This document shows positions 37,020 to 48,340 of a DNA stretch of 64,000 bases, piece by piece. The position numbers and the translations under genes were made by a program. The notes under the pieces are model-generated. The model saw only the letters and a program-made list of their open reading frames with translations, was not told the DNA's origin and made no database searches. The DNA lies in the NCBI GenBank assembly GCA_023678885.1, contig CM042958.1, positions 12,208,852-12,272,851 of the forward strand. Direction: 5' to 3'. Position 1 is the stretch's first letter, and each line of letters starts with the position of its first letter. Source of the DNA: Pogostemon cablin. Taxonomy: Eukaryota; Streptophyta; Magnoliopsida; Lamiales; Lamiaceae.

Positions 37020-39339
37020 TTAAGGCTTATATGGTGCGAAAACGACGACGGAATTGTGCCCTCCGAAGCCAAACGAGTTAGATATAGCTGCAAATGTCGA
37101 TTATAATTAGAAGCTACAATATTGCATGATACTATGGAGTATCTTAGTAGCAAGGTGAGTGACTTACCAACGTTGATTTTGTGTTGTTTCTTTACGTTGG
37201 GAACTGTGTCGATTGTCACATCGGTTTCTAAGTCCTGTGCATCTCTAGTATAAGGGCTCGATAGAATGATGGAGGTGTAAATTACGGTGGCTCAAATGAT
37301 CAACAGGGCAAGACCATTGCACACAAGGAGCCCCTGGGGGCATGAGAGTTTGCTCCCACGCTATGGTGGTGAGATTCCATCCTTGGTGTTTAGGCATGTT
37401 GGTATCCCTGTTGACCAGTTGAACTGCCGGGCTCAAGTATGTTGCAAATAATGACATTAGAAAAAAGTTGTGGTTGTTTACATATTGATTGATTGTTGGG
37501 TGTAGCCAGCTTGTGTTGATGGCTTTGATGGTTGCTATTGCTTCTAGTCCACCAGCTGCTCCTAGCCCATGTCCAATCATTGACTAATCAAACCACTCTT
37601 AATTAATCACTACATTAATCTTGTTTTAATCTCACTCCTTAATTGGATGTAGTAATATGTTTGTACCTTGGTGCCATTCATCTTAATCTGTGATGTATCT
37701 TTGAACACCTTCTTGATTGCATTCACCTCTGCTAAGTCTCCAGCAAGTGTTGATGTTGCATGAGCATTCACATAGTTTACCTATTCATCAACCCAACCTA
37801 CCTATTTCACTCTATTTATCTAGAATTTAATAATTTGGGATCCCCTACTCCACATTCCCGTTCCATCTTGTATTTCAGAGGAGTGTTGAGTTAACACATC
37901 ACCTATTTTTCCAATCTCGAGATTAGTTAATAGTTGACGTATCAACTCTACACTCCCGTGAAATACAATGGAGTAGGGAAATCGGATGGCTATTTAACTC
38001 ATTCTACCTCAAGAAACCAATTACCTCTTCAGGGGCCACCCCTGCATCTTCCAAGCTCTTCATGATGCAAGACGACACTCCGAGCCCATCCGACCGAGGA
38101 TCCGTCATGTGGTGCGCGTCGCACGTGATGGCGCCTCCCAAGTACTCCGCTATGATCTTCGCCCCTCGTCTCTCCGCATGCTCCAAGCTCTCCATGATCT
38201 AATAATGCATTGGACTTCATTTGATCATAACAAGTAATTAGCGGAACGAAGGGAGTGACTACTACGTACCAGCACGCCAGCGCCTTCACCGATGACAAAG
38301 CCATCACGGTTCTTGTCCCACGGTCTGGACGCGGCCTGAGGGTCGTCGTTCCTTTGGGACAGGGCTCGGCAGGCTATGAACCCTCCAACTCCCGATGGGG
38401 TGACAGCAGCTTCTGTACCACCAGCCACCATGATATCTGCATCCCCCCTTCTGATATGGTTGGCTGCAGAGAAGAAGCAGTAGTTCGCGGTGGCGCAAGC
38501 GGTCGAAATCGAGTAGTTTGGTCCCATTAGGCCAGTGTCTATGGCCAACAATGCAGACCCCATGTTGGTGATTGAGTAAGGGATGAAGAATGGTGATATT
38601 TTCTTGTATCCCTTTTGTACTAAGGCTTCAACTCCTGTGCTGAAGGCTGTTATGCCTCCCATACCCGACCCCACCAATACCCCAACCCGAGACTTGTCCA
38701 TCTGTCAAAAAAAAAAAAAAAAAAAGACAGATCATCCAACAGAGTGACACAGTATTGCATAACAGAACATCTTGGTTGGGAAGAAGATGACCTTATCAAG
38801 AACTTGTTTTCCTAGGTTAGCATCTTCGAGGGCTCTTAAACCGGCCACCAGACAGTACCTCCAGCAATCATCCAGACGACGATCGTTCTTGCCATCAATG
38901 TAGCCCTCAGAAGAGAAGCCTCGTATCTGCCCTGCAAATCGAACAGAGTACTCTGCAGCGTGGAAACGGTCAATGGGAGTTATTCCACTCACTCCATCAA
39001 GAAGCTTGTTGTAGAACACATTAATGTCATTGCCAAAAACTGAAACAAGGCCCATCCCAGTTATCACCACTCTCTTCTTGGGATCGGTTTCCCTCCTGGG
39101 AGCCACTGCGGTCGCCTCGATTCTTCCCCGCTTTGCTGCCACCAAAACAGTCAGTTCAGTTCAATTCATTCATTCACTCATCATGATCATGCATACGTAC
39201 CGGAGGCGGAGAAGAGTTGTCGTCCCTTGGCCGGTGTTTCGCCTGATTTAAGGCCATTGTAGGGAGGCAGTGAGGGGCCATATGTTGGCCATGATTCTCT
39301 GATCATGGAAGAAGACAATCCAGAAGCAATGGCAGCCAT
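37020..39339 (-). CDS. KASI: 3-oxoacyl-[acyl-carrier-protein] synthase I, chloroplastic (8 exons, 479 aa)
   Basis: Condensing enzyme of plastid type II fatty-acid synthesis; it adds malonyl-ACP carbons to acyl-ACP, extending chains to C16. Coding exons 5' to 3': 39339-39201, 39135-38792, 38701-38270, 38198-38025, 37780-37667, 37583-37482, 37234-37168, 37087-37020; 480 codons, all introns GT-AG. Residues 1 to about 58 are Ser/Arg-rich, like a transit peptide. The mature part starts near ETDPKKRVVITGMGLVSVFG. Active-site Cys is C230 (STACATANYC), with His370 (NAHATSTLAGD), Lys401 and His406 (SMIGHGLGAAGG), so the Cys-His-His set is complete. SQRNDDP and the ending SNSFGFGGHNSVVVFAPYKP favour KAS I over KAS II. 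Length matches the family (about 470). The intron before exon 3 is only 90 bp and ends in a 19-T run before the acceptor. Confidence 0.95.
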
Positions 39340-41153
39340 AGTAGAACCAGAAAAGGTGACAGTAATTGCAAGTATGAATGAAGATATAAGCTAATATTTA
39401 AGAGAGTGGAAGGAATTAACAAGGAAGGTTGTAGTTGGAGAATCCGTCCAACTGCTATTTCTGCACATTAACAACAAAATTAACATAGTGAACCTGCTTT
39501 TGTTTTCATCAATTCTTGGAATTTTAATTTACCTACTTTGTAATACAAATAAAATAAGAAAAAAAAAAAGAAGAACCTAGTTTGAATGACAACCCAATAA
39601 TGATTCCTAACTTTGGTATGCAGCTCATGATTGCAGATTTATTACAATTATTGTTTATGGCCTATTTTTTGAAGAGATGAGCATAAAGTTTTATTTCATT
39701 AATTGGCATTTTTGATCAAAAATGAGAAAGCAGATACTATATGTAATCTATGTCAATACTCAATAAGTTTTTATGTGATTCCATGTAATAATTTTTTTTG
39801 CAATGAGTAGGAAAATTAATTTATAAAATGTTAGGTAGACAGTAGACATATTATATATTTGGGCCTATGGTTTTAATGGGCCAGCCCATTTCAAGATGTA
39901 AATGGCACAATTATAATGTTTCGAGCAAAAGATTCTAAAGGGAGAGTATTTACTCTTTCTTAGTTTAATTTTTTTTTTATCTTAGTTTCCAAAGAAAATT
40001 GAACCCGGGTCACTCACCTCAGTAAGAAGCCAAGTGGTTAAAATCGCATTAATTGTAAACGTAAAATACAACAGAAATTTATATCAATTTTAGGTCTAAA
40101 AGATACGAAACTACATAGGCAAGATACCTTTTAATATTAAATTGTATACTCTTTAGTATAAAAATGTGTATTCTTTATTTTCTAAAAAAATATTTTTGTA
40201 ATGAAAATATATATCCTTTAGAACAAAATGTTGTACCCTTATTAAATAAAGAGTATACCATTTAGAACAAAATGTTGTAATCTTTCACATTTTATAAAAT
40301 GGGGACACAAGAAACCAACTCAACTACATATTCAGAATTAATATATATCATTAAAAATCATTTAACAATAATCACATAATTTTCTATAGAATCTCATGTC
40401 ATTTAAGAAAAGTATATTTGAAACCTTCCATCTCTACAAGAGTCTAATTAAGGACTAAGATCGAATTTTTAAACCAATATGATTTTCCATGGGCCATCAT
40501 TTTACCACGCTAAAATTCAATTTTTACTGTGATCTTTCATCAACGGTGTAATTTTTAGAAGTTCTAATCATAAAATTTTTTTATGATCTTTCGGCTAAAC
40601 TTTCTACTGCGATAGTTTCATACAATTACTTACACCCAGTTATATATCAAATCCTATAATAATTTGATCGAATACAATCTCAATGTAATTAAAAAAGAAA
40701 AAAAATAATTATTGTGGCTCATCCAAGATTGGGTCCTTTGTTAGATGACCTAATTATGATGGTTTCCAAGTCAAAACTGCACCACTAGTTTTAGCTAAAA
40801 TCCTAGTTATTTTTGGTTGAAATTTAATTACATCCACCTAATTCCCTTGACTTATTACTTCTTCCAATTAATTTCTCTGGACTCAATCAAATACCATTTA
40901 ATTTAAACTCTATCTAAGAGGTTGAATGAGTTGCCCAATTCAACTCCTTCCAAGTCTTGAATATGTTCTTCAAGTGACGTTCATTGGGAGCTCTACAAAA
41001 AAAAAAAACCTTTTCATTAGGCGAAGAATAGTATGATGAGAACGTCTCACGATAAGAAATGATAAAATATATAATGAAGAGTAATACTCGATAAAAAATG
41101 ATAATGTTGTTGCGAAATATTTCATAACAATTTATAGTAAAAATTAAAAGTGA
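39340..41153. other. Intergenic, KAS I upstream region and repeats
   Basis: Minus-strand promoter of KAS I is expected at 39340-39500 but no clear TATA box could be fixed. 40098-40290 is a partial copy of the repeat seen at 45680-46053 (TTTAGAACAAAATGTTGTA words). No gene otherwise. Confidence 0.4.
39964..40045 (-). repeat. SINE-like fragment, minus strand
   Basis: On the minus strand TTAACCACTTGGCTT (box A-like) is followed 30 bp on by CCCGGGTTCAA (box B-like), then an A-run of about ten. AAACTAAG occurs on both sides of the A-run. It is short and decayed. Confidence 0.3.
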
Positions 41154-41347
41154 TACTTTCTTCATCCGCACCAAAGAGTCTCAGTATTTTTTTTTTGGCT
41201 CCCGTCCCCAATGGTCTCATTTCATGTTTTACACACATGGGACCCACACACACCCACTAATACAACTGCCACTGTACATCAAAAAATAATACTCTTTAAT
41301 TCACGTAAAAAAATAAATGGATTCCTTCGTGGCGGACGGAGGGAGTA
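41154..41347. mobile_element. Stowaway-like MITE
   Basis: Begins TACTTTCTTCATCCGCACC and ends GGCGGACGGAGGGAGTA; the interior has ACACACATGGGACCCACACA, shared with other copies. Confidence 0.7.
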
Positions 41348-41732
41348 ACATTTTTTTTAAATGATAATATCTTTAATGAAAGAGATATTTAATTACAAAA
41401 CATAAAATTATCTACTGCCCAATCATTATTAGGGTAAAGATTGTTGGCTAGAATCTGGCTAGCTAGAATATTTAATGTTGTTTTGTAATTACCTTTTTGC
41501 CCTTAATAAATTCATGGAAAATAGTATTAGAAAATAAAAGAATGCATTTAATACAATTGATTTGTTCCATGTAAGCAAATTAATTCTTAATTAATTGTGC
41601 ACTCACTCCCTTATCTTCACTGTTAGTTTACAATTTACTAATCTAAATAAGATTAAGAATTTTTTTCATTAAACGTATCATTTAGGATAATGAATTAATT
41701 ATATTTTTAATATCTTCGTATAATATAATTAA

Positions 41733-41768
<36 letters not shown>

Positions 41769-42259
41769 CATGATAATTTAATGTTGATTAATATTATTTG
41801 TAAATCCATTCTTGATGTATTTATGTAACTTATTATCATGAATGAAAATTTATATATGTATTTTTTTTATATATTCTAAATATTAGTATTAGTATTAATA
41901 TAAAGGCAAAGACTTAGGTAAGGTTGTATCTCTTACGTGGATAAATTATTTATTAACCCAATTAAATAATTTTAAAGGATCTTCTTTGGTTATTATAAAA
42001 TTAGAAGATTGAAAATTTAATTATAAAGTAAAATTAATTGTATCTAAATAATTTTAAAGGGTCCTATTTGAGTGATACTAAATTAAAAAATAATTATAAA
42101 AATAGATTAATTAGACCTTTTATATATATATTTACGTTTTTCTTATTTTATTTTTTTATTAGTTAAAAAGTAGTAATTTTAAATTTATTATTTATTTAAT
42201 TTATTTTTAAATTTAAATATTATAAATTTATAAAATGTGATAATATATTTAAAAATTAG

Positions 42260-42298
<39 letters not shown>

Positions 42299-42969
42299 CT
42301 CATTAAATAAAAGTGATAATTTTCCACTAATTTGAATTATATTAGGAATAATTCATAATATAAAAAAATTTATGCCATTCCATCTAACGAATTACTTAGG
42401 CAAGAAGGATAAGAAGTGATAATATAAAGAAGAATGATACACAATTGATGAAAAGTGATAACGGAGATGTGAACTATTTCATAAATAGTTGAGTTTATAC
42501 TAATATAAATGAAAAGTGATAACATTTAAAAAAAATGATAATATTTTTTTTAAAAGTGATAACATCTTTAATAAAAAGTGATAACTAATTACAAATTGAA
42601 TTTAGCAAATAATTTATAGAATTAATAAAACGAGATAATATTTTTAATAAAAGTGATACTAAGGAAAATAATAACTAACCAACTGAACTATTTCATAAAT
42701 AATTAATAGGAATGTTAAAAAACGATAAAATTTTTAATATAAAATATTTTTTTATTAATGAAAAGTGATAATCTTCGGATTGTTTTATTTTATAAATCAT
42801 TTATGAATAAAAGGTGATAAAAATTTTAATAAAAATTAATATTTGATTAATAAAAGGTGATTATCAATTAAATAAATTATTTTATAATTATTTTGTAAAA
42901 TGAATAGAAATTGATAATATTTTATAATAGAAAATGATGCAATTTTTTTAAAATAAAAATAAATAAAAA
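41348..42969. other. Very AT-rich intergenic sequence
   Basis: TA runs at 41733-41766 and 42268-42294. From about 42410 to 42930 the word AAAAGTGATAA and variants recurs more than ten times at uneven spacing. No gene. Confidence 0.5.
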
Positions 42970-43053
42970 TTGGCTTTGTTTCAAGATGTAGAATCTATGT
43001 TGAATCACCATTTAGCGGGGCTACTAGGACTTGGGTCTCTCTCTTGGGCGGGA
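42970..43053 (+). pseudogene. psaA: Nuclear plastid insert: psaA fragment
   Basis: In frame it reads [20 protein letters not shown] then LGSLSWAG, the internal part of photosystem I protein PsaA. The stretch ends abruptly after TGGGCGGGA and is joined head-to-head to a psaB piece. AT-rich nuclear repeats lie immediately to its left. It is non-functional: about 28 codons, no start or stop. Confidence 0.85.
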
Positions 43054-43182
43054 CTCCCCTCTGGATCCGGGAATAGCGACATGTACTAAATGTCCTGTCC
43101 AAGCCAAGGAACTTACGCCGAAGAGTCCTGACAAATGATGATTCAGACGAGATTCGGCATTTTTGAACCATGAAACGCTCTC
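43054..43182 (-). pseudogene. psaB: Nuclear plastid insert: psaB fragment
   Basis: On the minus strand it reads [20 protein letters not shown] then [23 protein letters not shown], the PsaB segment equivalent to the PsaA piece next to it. The two are in opposite orientation. It is a fragment only. Confidence 0.88.
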
Positions 43183-43188
43183 ATGCCC

Positions 43189-43262
43189 TTCTTCGTTCAT
43201 GGTTCGATATTCTGGTGTCCTAGGCGTAGAGGAACCACACCAATCCATCCCGAACTTGGTGC
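43189..43262 (+). pseudogene. rrn5: Nuclear plastid insert: 5' part of plastid 5S rRNA
   Basis: TATTCTGGTGTCCTAGGCGT at 43208 continues GAGGAACCACACCAATCCAT and CCCGAACTTGGTG, the first half of the bacterial-type plastid 5S rRNA; it is unlike the nuclear 5S. The similarity ends at about 43262. The 19 bp before it may be plastid spacer. Confidence 0.85.
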
Positions 43263-43936
43263 TAAATCACCACCACCCCAGGTTAAACTGGTTAAATTTT
43301 ATAATTAATCAAATTATTTATTAAACAAAATACGAAAAACAAAAGGTTTGATTTTAAATCAATTGTAATAGTAGGTGTGTGTGTGTTGGTCCCATGTGTG
43401 TATAAATGAAAATGGGATTCTTTGAGGCAGACTCAAAAAATTGCAAAATGTGTCCCTTGTTGGCGGAAGGATGAAGTATAAAATAGTAAATTACTAATGA
43501 AATTGTTAGTAACGGATTACCAACGAAAATGAGTTAAACAATTATTATAGAATTATTATTGTTATACAAGTAAAATATGTTTATTAATATTTAAAATATG
43601 TTATTTTAAATATGATGAAAAATAAATTAAAATATAATTATGGGATGTTATAGTATGATTCACTATAAATATATTTTAACTATAATCAATAAGTATGTTC
43701 TATCTATATAATAATTATACTTAAATAATTGATCGATTCGTCTCAAAGTCTCAACTAACAATGCCTTTATTTTTAATGTTATTAAGAAAATTGCATTATA
43801 ATTGTATTACTAATTTAATCGAATAAATAATAATCTACTGTATGTTCCTAAGCATACAATATTTTTATTGATCATAATATAATAGAACTCCGATACAATT
43901 CATAGAAAAAATGTTTAATTAGTCATGTATGTAATA
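43263..43936. other. Intergenic with half a MITE
   Basis: 43370-43480 looks like the right half of a Stowaway-type element (GGTCCCATGTGTGTATAAATG ... GGCGGAAGGATGAAGTA); no left partner was found. Confidence 0.35.
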
Positions 43937-44199
43937 ATTGTCCCTCCACCCATAATAATATTTATATATTTTTATTTTGGACGCCACATAAAAAATTTCA
44001 TATTTTTCTTTAAAGTAGATATGACCCACACAAAATATTTAAATATCTCTATGAAGTTCATAACACTATAATAATACAACTACCCATTATTATACATTAA
44101 AACATTGTATCTTTCACCTCAATACACAATTAAAATATTTTTTATTCATTAATCTCGTGCAAAAAGGAAACATGAAGTTTTAACGAGACGAGGGGAGTA
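43937..44199. mobile_element. Stowaway-like MITE, degraded
   Basis: Left end near AATTGTCCCTCCACCC and right end GAGACGAGGGGAGTA; the interior has GACGCCACATAAAAAA and TACAACTACCCATTA words typical of the family. Confidence 0.5.
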
Positions 44200-44903
44200 T
44201 TAGATTATGCACCGCAATAATTTCATGATTTGTGAGAGAATTTGGTGAGATGAATAAAATTGATAAGAATAAATTACTTTTTATTAAAAAGTGATATTTA
44301 ATTAATTAAAAATAATAATGTTGTAGTAAAGAATTTTATAAATAATTAATTATAATATAAATAAAAAATAATATGTTATAAATTAAAAGATAATAATTAA
44401 TTAAAAATATAAAATGGTGTTATTGTGGAAGATATCACACAAGTATATACGACCATTCATCACATATATATAATTAAAAAATAATATTATAAATATTTTA
44501 TTTTATTATAATTTTGTGAATATATAATTAAAAAAATTAATAATGTGTATATATAATATTATATACTATATATATATAATAAGTATGGTGGGTACACCAT
44601 ATAACTATATATATATATATAATAAGTATTTTACAACATGTTAACATTCTTATAAGATAATTAATAGTTAATTCTTAAATAAAAATAAAATTGTAATTTA
44701 ATAAAGTAAATACGGAAGAAAGAAGAATGAATGCTCAAAATGAATAGAGAATGAGGAAGATTGAATAAATGCTCTATTAACTTTCGTTTTGTAAACTGCA
44801 ACACATTAATATTTATATTTTGTTTACTTTAAGTAATAATTAATATTTCATAGCTAGAGGGATATTATAGACATTTTACATTCTACTTTTACCTATAATT
44901 ACA
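44200..44903. other. Very AT-rich intergenic sequence
   Basis: No gene seen; short TATATA runs. Confidence 0.5.
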
Positions 44904-45216
44904 TACTCTTTTCGTCCCCCAAAGTATTTTACATTTTTTTTTCATCCGTCCCTCAAAGTATTTCATACTTTATTTTTACTAAATTTGGTAAAAAAATACA
45001 TTATAACAATACTCATTTTTTACACACATCTCAATATAATACTTACTTTTTCACATCTCCCAACAACTTTACACACCTCCCAACAACTTTACACACATTT
45101 TTCATTAAATCAACTAAAATATATATTCTCTTTCTTACTTTATACATAAAAATACAAAATTTTCTTAAACTCCGCACATACCAATACGTGAAATACTTGT
45201 TGAGACGGAAATAGTA
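44904..45216. mobile_element. MITE, family J copy 1
   Basis: TACTCTTTTCGTCCCCCAAA at the left and GAGACGGAAATAGTA at the right. The TCCCTCAAAGTATTTCATAC word near the left is a degenerate second copy of the terminus. It is the inverse of the copy at 48940-49237 over nearly its full length. Confidence 0.65.
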
Positions 45217-45679
45217 AATACCTAATTTTGGTTGGGCAGAATCTGACCATTTAGCATGGTCTTTATTATTATTAGTCTAATTAACTTCATGTCCGACATG
45301 TCAATAAATTAATACATGAAATTCAAATCTACAATTTAATACATAAAAATTTATAGAACTCGAGAGTCGAGATTGACTCTGACTCCTAGAAAACGAATGT
45401 CAAAGTATTTTTCGCAAATGAAGTTTGAACAAAATTCATGAATATTCAATTCTTGGATAAAATATTAAGATAATTAACTTTTCAATTATTTCCAATTAGG
45501 CCTACACATTGAAGTCCATTATCCCTTATCATAATTTCCCGTTAGGGCGAGGGATTTCCATTTGTTTGAATGTGTGCGCTCTTGAATTTGGGAAAATTGA
45601 AGGATTAGATATTTGGATTTTTTTTTTTTACTTTCTTAAAATTTATAATTATGGTTAGAAATTAGGCAAAAACTCCTGT
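45217..45679. other. AT-rich intergenic sequence
   Basis: Nothing recognised. Confidence 0.5.
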
Positions 45680-46053
45680 TCACCCGGGAGCACGGACTAC
45701 ATTTGTTGCGCCTTTAGAATTTTGTGTTAAATTGCATATCCTTTAATATACAGATGTGTACCTTTTATTTTCTAAAGAAAATTATTGTGTGTATCTGGGC
45801 GCATGGACAATACTCCGTGCGTCTTTAAAATTTTGTGTTAAATTGTATACCCTTTAGTATAAAAATGTGTACCCTTTATTTTCTAAAGAAAAAAATATTA
45901 ATGAAAAGTGTATACCCTTTAGAACAAAAATTGTGTACCTTTTATTAATTAAAGTGTACTCCATACCCTTTAGACTAAAGCAACGTACCCTTACCCATAA
46001 TACTAAATTTCTAAATGCACACGGAATGTGTTCCCGTGCGCCCGGGCGCACGC
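45680..46053. mobile_element. Dispersed repeat, internally duplicated (GCGCCTTTAGAATTTTGTG)
   Basis: Contains two tandem starts: GCGCCTTTAGAATTTTGTG (45709 onward) and GCGTCTTTAAAATTTTGTG (about 45820 onward). It ends with CCCGTGCGCCCGGGCGCAC, a GC-rich palindromic tip unlike its surroundings. Same family as 25631-25862 and 40098-40290. Confidence 0.5.
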
Positions 46054-47310
46054 AAGCCTCACTCTAAATATATATGTCCCAATAAGCTTTTCACTTTTTT
46101 CTTCTTTGTTTATCTCACTACACTCTTCACCCTAAAAAAATCATTGAAGTTCCAAAATATATAACCTCTCACTACATCATATTTAAAATGTCATTATCAA
46201 CTAGCTCACATAATCATTTATTTATTATTTAAAAAATACCACAATACTCATTAAAGTCAATAAAATTGATCAAAAATAAACTTTTCTTAAACTGCGTATC
46301 TATAATAATAGTGAATAGTTAACTAGAACGAAGGAAGTATAACTTTTATAATGGGCCTACTTCTGTTGGGCCCTGAAATACTCAAAAGCGCATCACTGTG
46401 GACTTCTGCTTTTCCTAAGCCCAAAAAACGAAGGGCCCAAGATGAAGCCCTGGATGCAGAGGTCGGTATCACCCTTTTGAGCTTGATCTGCCACGTCAGT
46501 TTCGGCTATGTTCGTTTTCAGGTTTAAAATTGTCTCCAAAACTCACATTCAAATTTTAAAAATTACCCCAAATACGAGTATATACATACTATATTTTATC
46601 TCCTCAATTAATATATTTTCTCTCTTTTTCTTTCCTCAATTAATACATTTTCTCTCTTTTTCTCTCCTCTCTCTTTAATCTAACTTTTTAAATAAATTAA
46701 TATATTAATTTAACATAAAATTAAAACATTCCCTACCCAAAATCTAAAATAAATATAAAATAACTATTTATAATTTTAAAACATCGTATAACCTCAAACC
46801 AAACATCCCGTAAATATTTTCACGATGTAAGGCGCATTTAGTGTTGGGGGACAAGAATGAATGGGCTCCTTTTGATAGCATCAAGGAGGATTCGTCTACA
46901 AGTACAAATGGTATTCCATGTAAACATAGAGGAGGGTGAAAAAACTTCTACTCACGCAGTAAAACAAGCAAAAAACACATTATGCTCTAAGCAAAACACA
47001 ATTGGGAGAAATTCTCCTATTCTTTGTCATCTAAATGATTTAATTCTCTGTTTGATTGATCCGATTCATTATTATACATCTACATAATTACCTCAATAAA
47101 CTCTCTGTCTTCAAACTTCATTTTATAATAAATTCTATTCTTTTTTTGTTTATATACTACTCACAATAAACTTTATCATTAAAAAATAAAAATACTACCT
47201 CAACCATATGATATGGCAGTCAAAACATCTATTGATTTCAAAATTGTCTTACCAATATTACACACTTAAAAACATATTTTAAACTTTATTTATTATTGAC
47301 AATTTATAGT
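46054..47310. other. Intergenic with a GGGCC-rich patch
   Basis: 46345-46510 holds three GGGCCY/TGGGCC words (AATGGGCCTAC, TTGGGCCCTG, AGGGCCCAAG), the site II-type promoter word of plant housekeeping genes, and CCACGTCAG. No recognisable gene follows; the 76-codon frame at 46857 has no family resemblance. Confidence 0.35.
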
Positions 47311-47610
47311 GTTCACCCCGGTGCACCTAAAGATAGGATGCACACATATACAAATGTAAACAAAAACATATACAATTAAAAGTAAAAATATATACAATTT
47401 AATTGTTAATTTTTTTAATGAAAAATTGTATATAATATTCAATAAAAAGTTATACACATATGGATGTTAATTTTTTTAATGAAAACTTAATGTGAAAAAA
47501 ATATAGTACAATTATTACAAAATACGTATACAAAATAGAATAATATGTATACAAAATAGAATAAAAAGACATATACATATAAGTGCACCATTCCACCCAG
47601 GTGCACCCAA
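47311..47610. repeat. Copy 2 of the GTGCACC-ended dispersed repeat, uninterrupted
   Basis: About 300 bp with CCCCGGTGCACC near the left and CCCAGGTGCACCC at the right edge, filled with TATACAATT/TATACACATATGG words. It gives the empty-site reference for the insertions in copy 1. Confidence 0.65.
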
Positions 47611-48340
47611 TATACACTTTTTATTATTAGTACTAGAAAAGATTATATTACTTCAAAAATCATATACAATTATTCACTGTTTTCAAAATTCAAATAAACC
47701 AAAAACAACACAGCATAGATGATTAATGATATCTCCATTATAAGTCACTTTAGGCATATCCTGCTATTTACTTCCTCCATTAATTTCCATATGGAACGGT
47801 GGAAACCGCTAATGATTAGTGAGAGAAATAAAGGGGTTTTGGGGGATGGTGGTTGTTAGTTTAGGACACGTAAGCAGTTGTTAGGACAAATGGAGTTGCA
47901 TGATGAATAAGGATGATAATAGTGGAGCCCACCGCACTACGATAAGAGCATTCATACCATAACTATCCTCATTCACACATGACAACTGTGGGACACGTGT
48001 AACCTCCTCGCCTTAATACGTAAGCAAATATTTAATGTGAACCCCTCCGTTTCCTTGGAATTTACAAGATGACCTTGACCTTCTAGACACACCCTTCAAC
48101 AAATTTAATTTAATTCATTCATCAACATTACAAATATTTTTTGTGGAAAATTTATTATGAGTAAGGTTAATCTTTTCTAAAATTATATGCTCCATTTACT
48201 TATTTGAATCTTCAAAATTTTCTAATAAACAAGAATTATACTCCAGTTGATAAATATTTTAGTTTTGGAAAATTTTTTGAGATAGTAATATGGAATGAAT
48301 TTCGTAAAGATGAATAATAGGAGTATAAGATTAAAAAAGG
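47611..48340. other. Intergenic, moderately GC-rich middle
   Basis: 47790-48040 is less AT-rich than its surroundings, with GGACACGTGTAAC (a CACGTG box) at about 47990. No gene recognised. Confidence 0.35.

Noticed and set aside
43024..43248. 74-codon minus frame as a nuclear gene
   Set aside because: It is a psaB piece extended by chance into plastid 5S rRNA and psaA antisense sequence; a fragment, not a gene.
46345..46510. Bidirectional promoter from TGGGCC boxes
   Set aside because: No gene could be recognised on either side, so the boxes alone are not enough.
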